From the NCBI GenBank assembly GCA_021234535.1, contig CM037830.1, positions 14,873,116-14,937,115 of the forward strand: a stretch of 64,000 nucleotides of DNA, given 5' to 3'. This document shows positions 1 through 14,321 of the stretch, piece after piece; position 1 is the first letter of the stretch; each line of letters starts with the position of its first letter. Position numbers and translations under genes: made by a program. This DNA comes from Stichopus chloronotus (lineage: Eukaryota; Echinodermata; Holothuroidea; Aspidochirotida; Stichopodidae). A model generated the notes under the pieces. It had not been told where the DNA came from. It ran no database searches and worked only from the letters and a program-made list of their open reading frames with translations.

Positions 1-48
1 TCTATCTATCTATCTATCTGTCTATCTGTCTATCTGTCTATCTGTCTA

Positions 49-85
<37 letters not shown>

Positions 86-90
86 TTATC
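1..90. repeat. TCTA/TCTG compound microsatellite
   Basis: Tetranucleotide repeat that begins as TCTA, alternates with TCTG, and runs as pure TCTG before returning to TCTA. It reaches the window edge, so its full length is unknown. It is a simple-sequence locus with no gene content. Confidence 0.95.
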
Positions 91-3000
91 TTTCTATTCT
101 GTCAATCTGGTGACCATTCTTTCTTTTTTTCCAAATTAGTTCTAATTCATATACCCACAACCAATACAAACCTCGGAGAAAATAAAAATAAAACTTCACA
201 GTTTTCATAATTATTGGATGTGAATAGGTATGCTAATGGTAAGCATCGTTATTTGGCAGTACTCATCGAAATTTTCCCAAATTTAATCTATTGACAAAGA
301 TCAAACTCTTCTGCACCGTTGGTGCTCTAGTTTATGAAATTTATGAAAATTCGCACCGTCTCACAGATTCTCTTGTAAAATGTCGATGATTTGGCGTAAT
401 GATACTCAGTCAGCGGTTGCCATGATTTGACATAATGATACATTAATGGTACCCTCATGGTGTTGAGGTATGATCTGTACCATTGGTGTTCCAGTTTTTT
501 TTTTTTTAATTTCGAAGAAGTCATTTATTTCAACAACTGCATTGTGGAAGTCACATGATGTAGCTTGCATAGAGGTAGGCATACTCTATGACGATGTTCG
601 TGGCAACCTGGGCGTCATCCATTCCTAGAGAAATGCCGATGTGATGACGAAATAAGTGATGACGCTTATTTTGAAATCGCTTTCACTGTTTGAAAAAAAG
701 AGAGGAAACCGACTGAGATAGAAATTTGTTATTCGCTAAACACTTTGTTGAAGGAAGTATATATACTCTGGGAGTATCATGAGTCAATCACGTAACGAAC
801 GTCGGGACCATAAAATATTCAACCATTAACCAAAATAAAAAAAAATCAATAAAACTTTGTAATTGGGTAAGTGTTTCTCTTTTTGTGCTATACTTTGGTG
901 ATGTCTACATTGAGTAATCCATGTAAAATGAATTTTGATTTTTTTTTTAAATAAAGATTGCAATACACAACGAAGTATCTATGAAGTAATCACTACCAAA
1001 GTAGAACAAAGAAAAACAAAAATTACCACAACTAGGAATAATGATGTTTATGACCAAAAAAAAATGTTCTTTTCTTTCTAAAATTGTACTACAAGCCTTA
1101 TCAAACACATTTTGGTCATAAATTTTGGTGAAATTTGTATTCCATAGTTAAGCAGATACTTAGAAATATCGCCATAAGTAACATATTCGCTTGGAACATG
1201 AAAAAAATAATGAGGCCAACAGTTGTTTTTGATATTGTTTGATTAACAGTATGCATTGTAGGTCATATGTTTACATTCATATTGCATCGCGTCTACAAGC
1301 TGTGCTGGCGTTTAGAACACAGTGATCGACTCATGATACTGATCGACTCATGGTTACTTACTATATAGAAACCAAATACGCAGAGCTGGGCCGACTTGTA
1401 CGTTTGTAGGTTTTCATAATAAATCATTAAATCTATTGGTTTTATTTGGTCCTGTAGTGAAGGAAATGAGAAAGCTGGAGAGTGGGTCGCTGTGGCGGGG
1501 AACGGTCATTACAGTTCCCGTCTTCGTTGCAGATCAACAGTGAAAATCTCTGCTGATGGCATTGTTGTATAGTGACGCTATAATCCGTCATGGTTCTAGT
1601 TATATCCGTATACACCCATTGCACAGACTAACATATTCGTCATTAGTTCTATCCGTGTACTTTCCTGTGCTTGTCAGTTTAAGTTCATATTCTTTCGAAA
1701 TTGTTCAAGGGGAACCTGGGTATTATGCAAACAATGAAGAGGGTTCCTCGTGAACGGAAGTCTTTATTAGTCAGCCAACCCAACCGGTTGTATCATACCG
1801 CCCCTTTCCTGCCGAATCTTCCGCGTGACTCCGGTTTTGCAAGGGAAAAATGCCGGTCATAGCGATGACAAGCCATTCATCACTGGCATACAGCCAGAAA
1901 GACTGCGATGCCAGGGGTTGCAAATAACCAAAATATGACATCCCAGGACATGACTGTGTTTTTTTGTAATTGGTGCACCGTCATGGCGTTTTCATCCTTA
2001 CCCAGTGTGCTGGCAGGGGGTCTTGGCTTGATTACGGTCAAAGTAAGCTTTTACAACGGTTACCCGGGTACCTAACCGGCGGTTTCAGAACCTTGTTCTG
2101 AAATCGCCACCCGGATCCAAAGTTTCACCAACGTGCATTGCACGTGTAATAAAATTCAGCATACATGCAATGTCTCACTAAGAAAACTTCAACTCATGTC
2201 GTAGACATATACTTACCCCTTGCTTCACTAATGCATTGAGTTGACATTGCTCAAAGTGCATTTCGAATTCAATTCTGACACCGCCCTCACTAAGCCTAGA
2301 CACGCCCTCGTTTTTATCTTCAGCTCAGGCTGAAGCAACGCGACCCGGTCAAGTATAGGCACTCGTGAATACTCACACCAGTGAGTAGCGGAGATTATCA
2401 TGCCCGTGGGTAAGATACATGGTGTTAAATAAACGCGCAAAGCAAAATGTTGTATGGTGACTTCTCAAAGAATTCATAGCCTAACGGAAGTTATAATTTC
2501 GGAGGCTGCCCGGCCCGAGTTTTGGACGCGGTGCAGACACTCCTTGAGGTATGCCAAGGAGGTTTAAATTTTCATATGCAGTGAGCGCACATGCTGAAGG
2601 ATACACTTCCAGTCCCACGAATGTTGCGACTTCCTGATGTGTGATCAGTAGTGAGGTCGCAATATTTCTGGTAGCTCTTGCACTGGGTGTGACCCATGTT
2701 ATGTGTAGGTCATCTTATGCAACAAAATTTACCAGATGATGTCAGTTTTGCCCAAGAAACCGTCGGTTCCTTGTCTAAAAAGCAGACCGTTCAAAGCCGC
2801 CCAGAGTCGGGACAGATTTTGTGCTCATCGTCACCGTTGCATTCTTACATTTAGATTGTGGTGTAGTTCATCCCATGCAAAATTTTGTGTGAATCATGAT
2901 CCCCATGGCTCCGTAATGGACGGACCCAGTGCATCGTCACTGTTGTCTGTTTAAAAAGAAACGTATCGATAGAAAAATAGCATTATGCGAAGAAAGTCAC

Positions 3001-5567
3001 AAATTCATTACACCTTAGTCACGACAGTTCAATAACTTCCTACTGTATGTAGGCTAACATTCTAGTTCATATAGTAAATGCGTCCATCACACTTGAGAGA
3101 GCAAAGATTGTTCAAAGTCTCCCAGTTTAGAACAGTTTTGTGTACAGTTTTGTGTGTGTGTGTTTGCGTCTGTGTCTCTTTTACTGTGTCATTTTTTTTC
3201 CTTAAATGTGAAATAGTCATCCGTTGTGTTATTTCATGTACAGTAGGTCTTAATGCAGTTCAACTCATAAAAAACCTGAAAACTGCAGGGTTATTCCATT
3301 GTTTTGATTTGATAATGTATACGGTATACTGACCTGATGTAACGTCACCATATTGACAGGCTGGAAGGAGAAAAAACGCATAGAAATAGAAAAAAATGGA
3401 ACTGTATAAGGAGAAAATATCGAGCGCGTTAAAAGAAATTGTCGTAGCACTGTATATTTGTAGTATAATAATAACGTGTGCGCGTCCATCACGTATACTG
3501 TGAATGAAGGCAAAGATGAGTATTTTGCAAATCTGAAATCAAAGCATATAGCCCTTACAGTAGCTCACGAATATTTTTCTCTCTTCGTGAAATGATATTC
3601 AACGATTAAGTCGCACTGTACCTCAAACGCAAACATCTTCCTGTGTATTTCTTTTGATTTCTTTTTCTTTTTAATTTATTTAACAGCAAACCAAGTAGGG
3701 CTGAGATTATCATCAAAACCGAACTCCGTCGAGCTTCTCTAGTCTGTAAAATGATTTCACGATATATAACGTTAGTTTTTTTGAAGCTCCGATGAATCTG
3801 TAGAACATGTAAATTTGAGCCAAAGATCACAAAGGGAGATAAACGTTGACAATTTTTTTTTTTCCTCCTCAGCTAAATGGGCCGACGAAAGACCCTCCCC
3901 ATATTCCTAACCTATCATATGCATACGCGATAAAATGTACATTCACACAAATTGAGTGATTTGAATGCAAAATGATTTTTTGTTCTTTCCTTTACGCTAA
4001 GGAAAAGAAAAAGAAAACAGTATGTCTCTCTTTGAGCTAGCACAGTGCACTGACGATTTTACTATTCCCACTGACGTTCGTTTTAAGTCTCCCTGTTTCC
4101 TCCATCTACGTCATTATGACGCACATACTACCGGGGAGTTGTATTGTTGGCCGAAGCACGCGGTCATGCCTTGAGTTGTGATGTGTGCAAACTAATTAAA
4201 CATTTAAGACCCTTTAAATAGGAGCGTGGTTGTGTAACACGCAAAATTTAATGTGATTCCGTAGCGTAGCAGTCATCTGGAGGAAACTTGTATGACGACA
4301 GTAAAGGAAGACCTACGTCTGTCTTTTACAAAAAAAAAATGTAAAACTGAATAAAGCGGTCATAGTCGTACTGCTTGTGGCTACATTTTCTTGTATTTCC
4401 CTTCACCTTGCGTGTCTTTTTCTTTCTTCCCTTTTTTTTTGTGGGTTTCCATCTAAATAGTTGATAAAGATACCAAAATACAATTTAGAACTGTCAGTGG
4501 TTTGACTCGATTAAGTTAATGGGGTACTTTATTTGAGAATTTAACTTGTAGTAGTTAATATTCATCACTTTCTGCGATCAACGATCTTAAAAAATAACTT
4601 CGAAAGAAAGGAAAAATGCCCAGCGAGGTCTGTCTGACAAGATTTTTTCATTATATTTTGGACAACTTTGTTCTTCTGTTATTGATGGAACCAGGAGAAA
4701 GATTAAATTCTTGGTTTCATCTGTAGAAGGAATAGAGCAGTCCGAAATATGTAATTGCCATGATTTGTGAATGCTGCACCAGTGCAGCATGCGTATTGTC
4801 AATTTTGTTTGAACTGTCGTAAAATTCTTCTTACATGTTTGTACGTTTAAAATTTCCAGGTGCTCTAAATTATGTCACATAAAATTGTCTTGAAATGACA
4901 CCATCTTGCATACGTTTTACGTCAGTATACCCCAGTGGTTAATTTTTTTTTTTTAGCCGAATTAAGTGTGTCATTTTCGTTCATAAATACGGTGTAGATT
5001 TGCAAGATGTTCATATCTGTAACCCCCGCCCAACACTATATACGGCAATAAAATTTATTTTGTGACAGTATCAAAAAAGTGAAAACCGTTTAACACAACC
5101 ACATGTCGAACAGGGGGTTCTGTAAACATCCACTAAGTTGAAATGTGTTCTCACAGTGATTCCGTACCTGGACAAGAATATAATTTCGTGTCTCATTTGT
5201 GACGTGTTCGGGCAACATTTGAAATTCGAAACTTTGCAATTTTCATCAGCAACAGAAAAAAAATCGATTTTTTTTTATTTAACCTTGTTTTGCCTGTCAG
5301 TTACTTCTTAATAATTACCCTCTGTTTGGATGCCATTGGTAATCACGTTGAGGTTGTATTATATATATCCTATAGCATGTATTATCCACCTACTTCATTA
5401 TACTTTGTTCTGATGCCTTTGATATCCTTTCGTCGTTATATAGCCTACACCTCTGCATGTTTTCCTCTCTGTTTGTTGATGTACCTGATAATCACGTTAA
5501 TCTGCACATAGCCTTTACCTGTGTCATCCACGACTGGTATCTTTCTTTTGTATCTTTCCATGCAGGA
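91..5567. other. Non-coding region upstream of the ELK-like gene
   Basis: No open frame here has splice sites, family resemblance or convincing codon use. There are short T-runs, a GT-rich patch near 3145-3175 and a compact hairpin at 2064-2114. The coding exon that follows starts three bases after a good splice acceptor (AG at 5564-5565), so at least one 5' untranslated exon and the promoter of the ELK-like gene should lie here or beyond the window. I could not place them. Confidence 0.6.
2064..2114. other. Two-step hairpin
   Basis: The arms GGCGGTTTCAGAAC (2078-2091) and GTTCTGAAATCGCC (2095-2108) pair at 13 of 14 positions around a 3-base loop. An outer stem, CCGGGT (2064-2069) with ACCCGG (2109-2114), extends it after an 8-base bulge on the left side. 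Function unknown; it could be a transposon remnant or a structured RNA. Confidence 0.6.
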
Positions 5568-6851
5568 ATGGAGTCCAGCAATATCACCCTCTGGCAATTT
5601 CTTCTGGATCTCCTGGATGACCCAACCCAACGCCACCTGATCATGTGGACAGGACAAGATGGTGAATTCAAATTATTGAACGCCGAAGAGGTTGCTCGGA
5701 TGTGGGGGCTGCGAAAGAACAAAAATAATATGAACTACGACAAACTAAGCAGAGCTCTCAGGTACTATTACGACAAAAACATTATCAAGAAGGTGATGGG
5801 TCAGAAGTTCGTCTACAAGTTCGTGTCTTACCCCGAGTCAGTGGCCTCATCTAGGCCCAAAGTTGAAGTCAGGACGATGCCCACCGTAGTGAGACCCAGT
5901 AGTTACCCAAGTCCCGCTGCTGCCACTTTGGTGGTCAAACAAGAACCGGTGACCGTGGCTACTGCATCAGCTAATCCACTCGACCGGAATCTTCATCGAG
6001 AGGTCTTAATAGCGAGGACAAAGTCCCCAGAAGAGCAACTCCCGCTCGACTGCTCTGTCAAGGCAGCGGTATCACAAGCAGCTGCATCTTCATCCTCCCC
6101 ATTAGCGTCATCACCACCTCTCACCGTGCCCTCGTCAACGTCAATTGAGAGCATTTCCAAGGACCAAGGAACGACCGCTGCTGCTGCTGCTAAACGGGAC
6201 CGGTCCCCAGTCAGGTCCAGTCCTCCTCCGCCTTACCCTAGCCGTTCAGTTTACGTCACTGAATCGATGTCCCCCTATGTCTCAGAGGCCCGGATGCACA
6301 ACGACACCAAACTCGTGGAGAGCTCCGAGAGACCTATCATCGTTTCATCCACGAATAAGAATTTCGTCTACACTACTTCAGCACCGTCTGTCGGCCCCAG
6401 ACCAAAATCAGCGAATAAACCCAAACCAGTCCAACTTACGGTGCCGCCAATCATCTGCGCTACTCAACAAGCAGCAAGTCCTGGCCTGACGCTGTCCTCA
6501 TCTCTTGCAAAACACCACCCAAACAGTCCATCGTACCTTAACACTTCATCGGCTGTCACAGCTCTGCACACCCCGGCCTTACCCGCTACTCCTATTATGG
6601 TTGCTTCGCCTTTACTTGGCCAAGGCGGCACGCCCATTCTTAGCCAACATGGTGCTCCATTAGTTCATCTTTGGGGAACATTCAGCCCGTTACCTATAAG
6701 CCCCAGCGTCACGAATAGCAATACGTTTCAATTTCCGACTTTAGTGAACGGACTTACTGCAAGCCCAATAGCGGTATCAGGTGTGCCTATGCAACCACTC
6801 ACTCCAGTGCTATTGACACCGCCTTCATCCAAAGCCATTATCGTTACTTGA
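5568..6851 (+). CDS. ELK: ELK-like ETS transcription factor (TCF subfamily)
   Basis: A single coding exon for 427 residues. Residues 5-86 form an ETS DNA-binding domain, starting with [11 protein letters not shown] and containing [28 protein letters not shown] sequence in two parts; the DNA-contacting arginines are R62 and R65. N-terminal placement of the ETS domain is typical of ELK1/3/4. Near the C-terminus, [14 protein letters not shown] followed by FQFP (387-390) and [10 protein letters not shown] matches the ELK C-box, where FxFP docks ERK and nearby S/T-P sites are phosphorylated. VKQE (K124) fits a sumoylation consensus, and PLDCS (159-163) resembles a degenerate CtBP-binding PxDLS motif. 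A clear SRF-binding B-box was not seen. The start is the first ATG after the splice acceptor at 5564-5565, and it aligns with the family N-terminus; the longer open frame upstream is intron. By family knowledge it is a nuclear MAPK-responsive activator or repressor. Which vertebrate paralogue it is closest to is undecided. Confidence 0.93.
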   Translation: MESSNITLWQFLLDLLDDPTQRHLIMWTGQDGEFKLLNAEEVARMWGLRKNKNNMNYDKLSRALRYYYDKNIIKKVMGQKFVYKFVSYPESVASSRPKVEVRTMPTVVRPSSYPSPAAATLVVKQEPVTVATASANPLDRNLHREVLIARTKSPEEQLPLDCSVKAAVSQAAASSSSPLASSPPLTVPSSTSIESISKDQGTTAAAAAKRDRSPVRSSPPPPYPSRSVYVTESMSPYVSEARMHNDTKLVESSERPIIVSSTNKNFVYTTSAPSVGPRPKSANKPKPVQLTVPPIICATQQAASPGLTLSSSLAKHHPNSPSYLNTSSAVTALHTPALPATPIMVASPLLGQGGTPILSQHGAPLVHLWGTFSPLPISPSVTNSNTFQFPTLVNGLTASPIAVSGVPMQPLTPVLLTPPSSKAIIVT

Positions 6852-7085
6852 TCATTAAGTGAGTGTTACGTCACGTGGAAATAAAAGTGATCGGTTTCCA
6901 TGGAGAGGATGAATATGACATCATGTACAATATGATTAAAGAGTTGCTTCCCCTCTGGGGTATTCGAAAAACCTCAATATCGCAGCCGTCGGAGAAATGC
7001 TGGACATTGTTCCACAACATTAAAGATACAGTGTATGTGGTTCACATCAGATATTTACTGACTGATTTTGGGTGAAGTCTTAACG

Positions 7086-7117
7086 CGAATCTAGAAACGA
7101 AGGTAAATCTAGATTCG
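7086..7117 (+). other. Perfect 10-bp hairpin in probable ELK 3' UTR
   Basis: CGAATCTAGA (7086-7095) and TCTAGATTCG (7108-7117) are perfect reverse complements separated by 12 bases. The hairpin lies 235 bases after the ELK-like stop codon, so it would be in the transcript if the 3' UTR extends this far. Its role is unknown. Confidence 0.6.
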
Positions 7118-10100
7118 TAGCGAAGAAGAACACTCAACAATGCATGACTTTGACCCTGGCAGGGCATGTAGTACCACTGAGAATCGGTTTCTCGTTTCAG
7201 GGCCAGAGGAAAGGGTGTTACATGGGTCCTCTTTGAAAGTTTTTTGGACATGAGTTCCTGTTATGTGCCAAAGTACGAAACTTGCCCCGTCTGTATTTTG
7301 TTTTTATCGCGATTATTTTTTTTGAAGTGTGGATGGTTAACTTACCTGATCATCGTACTGGTTTACGGTATTTTAATGCGGCATTGACTGACGTAACCGT
7401 ATTGTCTGTGGTTCAGAGTGTAGGTTCTGAAGACAGATTGACTTAACTGCGGTAGGATCATAGGATGTAATGACAGAGCTGTGTGATCTCCGTGAATTCA
7501 TCTGTGGAGTGTCCACACTGTTGTATGGAATGCAGTGTTACAGCCTGCGTTTATTCGGTCCATAGGAAAGCTCTAATGTGGAGGAAGAGAATACCTTTTT
7601 ATCTTAACATCTTTATTTCGGCAACATTCTCAACTAATTTCATCGCATCCGATGTGAAGTTTGTGTCGATGTAGGTGCCATAGGAGGTCGGTTTGAGTAG
7701 CTCTTTAAAGGGCACTTACGGAATACTGACAAGAGATTTGATGGAACATTTTAGAAATGTTTTCTTGAAAGGCCTTTCCCGTTTTTTTTTTTCTTCCACC
7801 AATTACGCTGTCAGAAAGTATTAGCTTTTAGTCTCACTTCAGTATTTTGTAGCTCAGAGCAAAGCAAACTTCTACGCATTTAAAACTGTTAACAAATTTT
7901 TAAGCTTCGTCCGTTAGCTTGAACGTTGTTCCCGTTCATAACTAGTGGAGAGAGGTATTTCTTACTCTTGGTTTCACGTGCCGGGGTGGGGGGGGGGGGG
8001 AGGGGGGGAGGAGGTGTAATGGTGAAGTATCAGATCGGACACCGGTGCTGTTAGTCATGTGACATATCACGTGATGTGTTGGACATTCCTCGTTTCCATG
8101 TGTAATAGAACCATTCCTCTCGTAAAAACCATAAGGAATGAAGTTGAATTATGACAGTTGGTTTCTAGTTGTTATGCAAGTATCATTGGTCTCATATTTT
8201 AGTATATTATTTTCGGTGATGCGCAGACCAACACACTCTTCTTCACTCTCTTAATTTATCTTGCTTTGTATTAACTACACTAATTCAAGTCTTGACACCT
8301 GACATTACAACTCTTCCAGAATCCCCCCCCCCCCCTCCCGTTCCTGCATGTTCTGAGATAATTGAACGGAACTCATATTTCAACCAAATGTAAAGGGGGA
8401 AAATAAAGCCCCATTCACAGAATAAAAAATACATTCACTTTGCGGAATGCAGGGAATATTCGTCATTCGACGGTCCTCGTGACGTAAACCTTTACGTACG
8501 TCGATGCTGTAAGAGTGAGTGTGTGGGCTTATTGTTGCTCTTTTGGCTGTATCTTATGGTTAATGGGAGAGTCCCTACTCAATGCATAATGAACATCCCC
8601 AGAATTACATCTTCAGGTTTACAAGTTACCTATTGTGTTCTCTGGGGTCGATTCGTTGACCCAGTTTTCGTTCCAGCTAGGCCTATTATTTATCAAAAAT
8701 ATCACGTTGGAATGGTTTACCGATAAGGGCTAACTAACAAAGGCTTGTTAAAAAAGGCTTAAACTTAAAAAAAAAAAAAAAAGAAGACTTATTTGGAAAT
8801 GTTCTGTACTCATCTCTCTTTTCGATAGGCAATTTTTTTTCTTTATTTTTTTTTTTTTGTGCGGGTTTGGTCTCGCTTGTGCCCTACCTGTTAGGTATTG
8901 GTTTATTCGATTTGTTGTTGTTAATATTTATCATCATTTTGGTGTTTCCAATAATAAATTCGGTATTCACGAGCCCCTTCCCCCTCCCTTTTTAAATTAC
9001 AGGGAGATATCGTGGTAATTAACATAGGTATGTAACGCTCCTCCCAACTCAAGCAGTATTATGTACACAGCGGTGTGTGGTACATCCATGGAACTGCTAT
9101 GGTAATTCTCTGTTCATTTACTGCAAGTGAAGAACCGAAAACAGTAGAGGTGGATTTTGATCTGGGGCTTAAATTGTGCCGTGTCATTGAGATAGGACAA
9201 AAAAAAAAGAATTTGTGATAGACGTCATCGCCTTTTTTCTTTGTTCTTTCTTTTACTTTATTCCATGTCAGTAACGCATAAGTTGCATGTGAGAAGAGAT
9301 TCTCTAAAATACATTTAATATTATGCTATTTATTCAAAAGACTAATTTTATGGATTCAACGACATTTTTTTTTTAGGATAAATATTTGTATTTAAGTGTT
9401 CTTATAGTTTGGATGATATTTATGCACGACTCGATAATTTTAACATCTTATTCAGACAATCGCTTTTTTTTCTCAGCCAGATTAACTTTAATTGTAGTAA
9501 TTATCAAAAAGTTGCGTTTGGAGACAATGACCTTTTTGTTTTATGGAACCACACTTATACGATGACAGATGGTGACATGCCATTAGCTTTGTTTTTCTTG
9601 TAATTCGTTTTACTTTTGAAAGTATGTAGGCCTATACGGTTTAAAAGTTTTATTTTTTTTTTTGCCATTGTACATAGTATTGTACCGCATCACTTGTACG
9701 TAAACACGAAAGTGTGCAATTGCCTTTTTATGTAAATACGAAAGTTTTGTTAACTTATTTTGAAAGAAATAAAAGAATAGAAAGAGGCAGAGAGAGAGAG
9801 AGAAAAACAAGAAATAGTTAAAGAAAATGACGTGAGATTTGTAAGTCGAAAAAAAAAATGGATTGTGATATATTTGTAAATGCTATTCAAGATGTTACTT
9901 TTAATTGTCTTAGTTGGATAATTATCGAAGGAGGTTTTGAAAGCCATGCTGGTCGTGGCCGTTGATGTTGATTTTTTTTTCTTTTGAAACACACAATTTA
10001 AAGGGAAGAAATAAAGAAATGCCTTGTTAAAGGGGCAGAAACTAGGTGAAGACAAAAACATTCGAACGATTTTATCGCCCATGACGACATACCATAAGAG

Positions 10101-13100
10101 AAAATTCATATGTTCATGATTAGTTTCACTGGTCACGGTTGTTGACGTAGAGGGTAAGAAACGTCTAGGGGAGAGTCCGTATACTAAGTATAGATGGATT
10201 ACGTAATCCTCAAGTTTTCATTTAAGTATTGTTTGCATATATATATATATAAATTCCTTTTCGTGGCTAATTTTCCCAGCATAAATATGTATTATTTCAG
10301 TCGATTTAAGGAGTTGTTCATTCGCAGTTTTAAGTAAGACACGGATTGCGGTAATTCCGTTTACGTTTTTAATAGAGAAAACAGTCACAAATTTGAAGAA
10401 GGAAAGATTATCCCTTCATTGCGCAATTGATGGATAGGTGACAATTGCATGTGCGTATTGAACAACTGGAAAGGTGTGATGACGTCACAATAAGTTCTCA
10501 TAACGGCCACGGTATACTTGTAAATACATGGACAGTCTTAGTACTTCATCCTGTTTTCCAGATGGGAGAAGGGCATGGGCAAGGTATTCTCAACTCATGG
10601 ATGGGGGGGGGGGGCGCCAATCCCTGAAGTTACAGAAGATTACCAGGTGGTGTTACGCTCGAATTCTTGACAATTTCAGGATTGTCTGGTACTTTGCTCC
10701 GTATTTCATTTCGAAATACAAGGAAAAAGTACCGAAGTGACAAGGGTGTTGTTGCAAGGTGGGATTTGTCCAAACTCTTCCTGGTTACGCCCATGCATTG
10801 TCATGTTATCAGTAAAAAAAAAAACCCTAAATTTCCGTCGTGAATACACTGACATTTACCAAGGCTCGTCTACGTGTATTAAACCTGTGATAATTTTGCA
10901 TGCATACACCGTAACAATAAAAGGATGTTCCTTGATGCACGTGGCGATGGCCAACAATCTGCGACCTCCATTGCAAATTATTGTAAACGATTTTTCCATA
11001 ACATCCGTGTTCTACGGTAACAACGAAAATGAATTGTTTCTCAAGCCATTGAAAGGGAAGTGCGTTTGACTGACTTTGTCAATAAGGGGAACCCCCCTGT
11101 TTCGTGTTACGTCATCTTTCATTTATAATTACTCCACTCGGATCACCGTCAGTTTTACTTTTCACACTTCTATGTCATTTTCCCATCGCTTTTGCATTCC
11201 ACGGTGCACAATTTGTCGTTGCGCATGCAATTTTTCCCCATCGTGTACTTCGAAACGGCAGCTGTAAAAGTTCAGTGTACATTCCAGAAAATTCCGTTTA
11301 GTGCGTACTGGGGAGGTGTAGAGCGTGCAACGAAAGTTTTTTTTTTTTTCTTCCAAAAGTGATGTACTTTGGTTTAACAGTTCAGTTTCTGATTTTGCCA
11401 CCGTGTGAATTATTTCCTCTGTCTTCATATAGAAACTTCTTGCAACGCGAAAAAGGTATGATCATAAAGATGCTGCACATGCCAGGATTACCTAACTAGA
11501 TACTGTGGTAACTGAGCAGTCTTAGAATACCATCAGAAAAAAAAGTTAGCAAGTATTTCCTTTAGAGTTTTGTAACTAAAACTCGTTATGTCTGTGTCCG
11601 TTCAGTGGTTTTATTCTTTGGCCATGTTCATTCAAAGTTCCCTCAGGCAAGTGTTTTGTCCAGGTGTGGGTGTGTCTTTTACGTGCCCAATAGTATATAT
11701 GCTATTCACTATTGTTGACCATTGATTTTATCAGGAGATACGATTTAAGGGTTACAGAGTTGCAAGGATCATATACTGCTCGAATACTCTCGCCTGTCTA
11801 GGGTATATTTATACGAAGGTATATAAAATAAACGGCGTTATGAGGTTACCGTCTCGAACATTTTGTATTGCCCCTCCGTGAAAGCAATAATTCTTCGAGA
11901 TGGCCTTGCCGTGGGACGAAAAAAAATAGGGTATATAAAATGCACTTGTTCAAGTGATTTGAAAATGTTTATTTTCTTTTATTTCGGAGACAGAATTGTT
12001 ACAGTGATCAAAGAGGCTATAGAGCCTGTGGTATGCATCTCGTTAGAATGTTTTTCGGTGCGAAGGAAACGATCTTTTTGTAACATAATGATGCGACCAA
12101 ATTCCTCTCTTGCACACATTGACATGCAAAATTTGTAAATAAAAGGCAACTTTTAACTTTGAAATGAGAAAAGTTTCAATTGCTGTTTTTTTTTTTTTCT
12201 ACTGGTCATTTCTTTGTTTTCTGTGTAAATGATTGTTTATCCGTCCTGTGTTCCATCTGCCCCTATTTTAATAACTAGTGCACTATTAACATTCAAAAAG
12301 TGTACCGTACATTCAATTGTATGCAGGGACTCCGAGATTAATGGGGGGGGGGGGCGGAGAACAGATTCCCAGGGAAATTGGGGGGTTAATAATATTAGAT
12401 CATGGAATGATACACACTAAAATAGAGAAGAATTTGGAGACCAAAACAAATATTTTATTTTTCCAAACATTTGTGAATCATCGCCCATATAGTAGTCATT
12501 CACGCAACCATGGTGCCTATTCGTGAACTTCACGAAAGACCACATTCGGTAGGAAGTCGGGTCGATAATATTTTTGATGGGCCGCTTTGGTAAAAACTAA
12601 AGGTTGAGGGTCCACCCTCGGGTATTAAATCCCACCCAAACCCAAACTTGTAAAGCATGTAATGTCCTTTGGCTCGGAAGATGTATTTTAATGAGCATGA
12701 ACAGTGGCGGCGGAACCGGGACTCGCCGGTACTCTCCGAACCAGCTGATGATGGCGTTCCACGTAGTCCTCACACAATTTTAGCTATCATGTAAGTGCTG
12801 ATGCTGGACGGGCCAGGAAAGATGTACCCACCCCCCCCCCCCCCGCCACGGGGTGGGATTTACATGTCACGGAAAACTGGCGGCCCAATGACGGTGATAA
12901 AACAGATTAGTACCAATCAGAGATTGCAGAACAATATTAGTTCATTTCCAATCACAATGATACTGTGTATACAATTCATCCACATTCCGCAAACTTTTCA
13001 AGCCAGTGTCTGATAAAACTATTTGCTAATCAAAAGAGTTCCAACTGAAGATCCCTGTAAGCCTAAAGAGTGTGTGTCGGACAAAAAGAAACAGCACTTT

Positions 13101-14321
13101 TAACCTTAGAAACTCAGACGTGCCACACGATGTTTTAGGCGTCACACTTTTGGAACGCATTTCAAGGTTTGCGGAACGTCGACATAAAGTGTTCATTAGT
13201 TGCCATCCAATCACGGAAATTAAAATGTCTTTGCAGGACAGGATAAAGCTCTCCTTCGAAAAAAAAGTTGGACGATGAAGCTCACTGCATGTGTCCAACT
13301 GTAGGACGGTACTTTGGTTTATTCATGTTACGTAATTAACCCTTTGCGTGTCAGGAATATTTTTCATAATGTTGTAGGCTAAAGTTTTATGGCGAAACAA
13401 GCCTGAAGAGGGCGCTATTCCAAATGCTTCATGCTTGTGAAATACTTGTGGCCGGTTTAGAGAGGGCGATACATTAATAACCGACCTAAGATAATTCATT
13501 CCCCCATTTTGTGGAGGCCCCTGACCACTTGCCCCTCTGGCCCATACTTAAATCCGGCCCTGCTGTTCAATACAATTTAACCGGGGATCAACGCATTCCC
13601 TAAGCAGAACAGTTATCTTACTGCAGTATGAGTATAAGAGTACTTTGAGGTCACTCCAATGGTAAAATGCCGTTCAGGACAATTAATATGCTAAGATTGG
13701 TCGACTCACTATCTTGAAGAACCAGAAAATGTCAGTTGAGTTTGACTACTCTTAGAGAAATTTATAGTCTCTCAGATTTTGCCATTGATGGTGCCACGCC
13801 CTCAAGTTGTGATTCGAAATCATTCGATATCAGTCATGATGAATTAAAGTCACTAAAATTCCATGTTGTTCGGTGTTATCATTAGTGTGTGTCATGAAAA
13901 CACAAAACAGGATTTCTATCGGCTTCAGCAAGATGGGCCGGTAAGTCTTGTAAAACCAAGCAAAATTAATACGCTGTTGAGGAAGGAAAACTGGGAGCAA
14001 GAATCCTCTCCAAAGCAGGATTATGAAAATACTACAAGATCTGCATGTCATTCATTTAAAAGAGGGAAACACAGCAGACTGACTCAAGTAGTGGCGCTGT
14101 CCACCTTGTAGTGCCCGAAAAAGCATGTCTCCTTTTTCTCTGGGCTCACTCAATCAAAAACAGCGCATTCTAATCTTGTCTGACACAGAACCTGGCTGTG
14201 TTACAAATTACTAACTCAGAGTAGTTTTTATTCTGTAATGGTGTTAATTTATTTGCGGTTAATACTGTACATGTTGGGAGAATTGGCAGATTTTTCATAG
14301 ATTGATTTTTATCTCATTAGG

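Noticed and set aside
5457..5567. Upstream extension of the ELK-like open frame
   Set aside because: The extra 37 codons have no family match and are interrupted by a clear splice acceptor three bases before the family-consistent ATG.
6145..6489. 114-codon plus-strand frame inside the ELK-like exon
   Set aside because: It overlaps conserved ELK coding sequence in another frame and has no independent support.
9750..10136. 128-codon minus-strand frame
   Set aside because: Low-complexity Phe/Ser/Lys composition made by T-rich and GA-rich runs; no splice sites or family resemblance.
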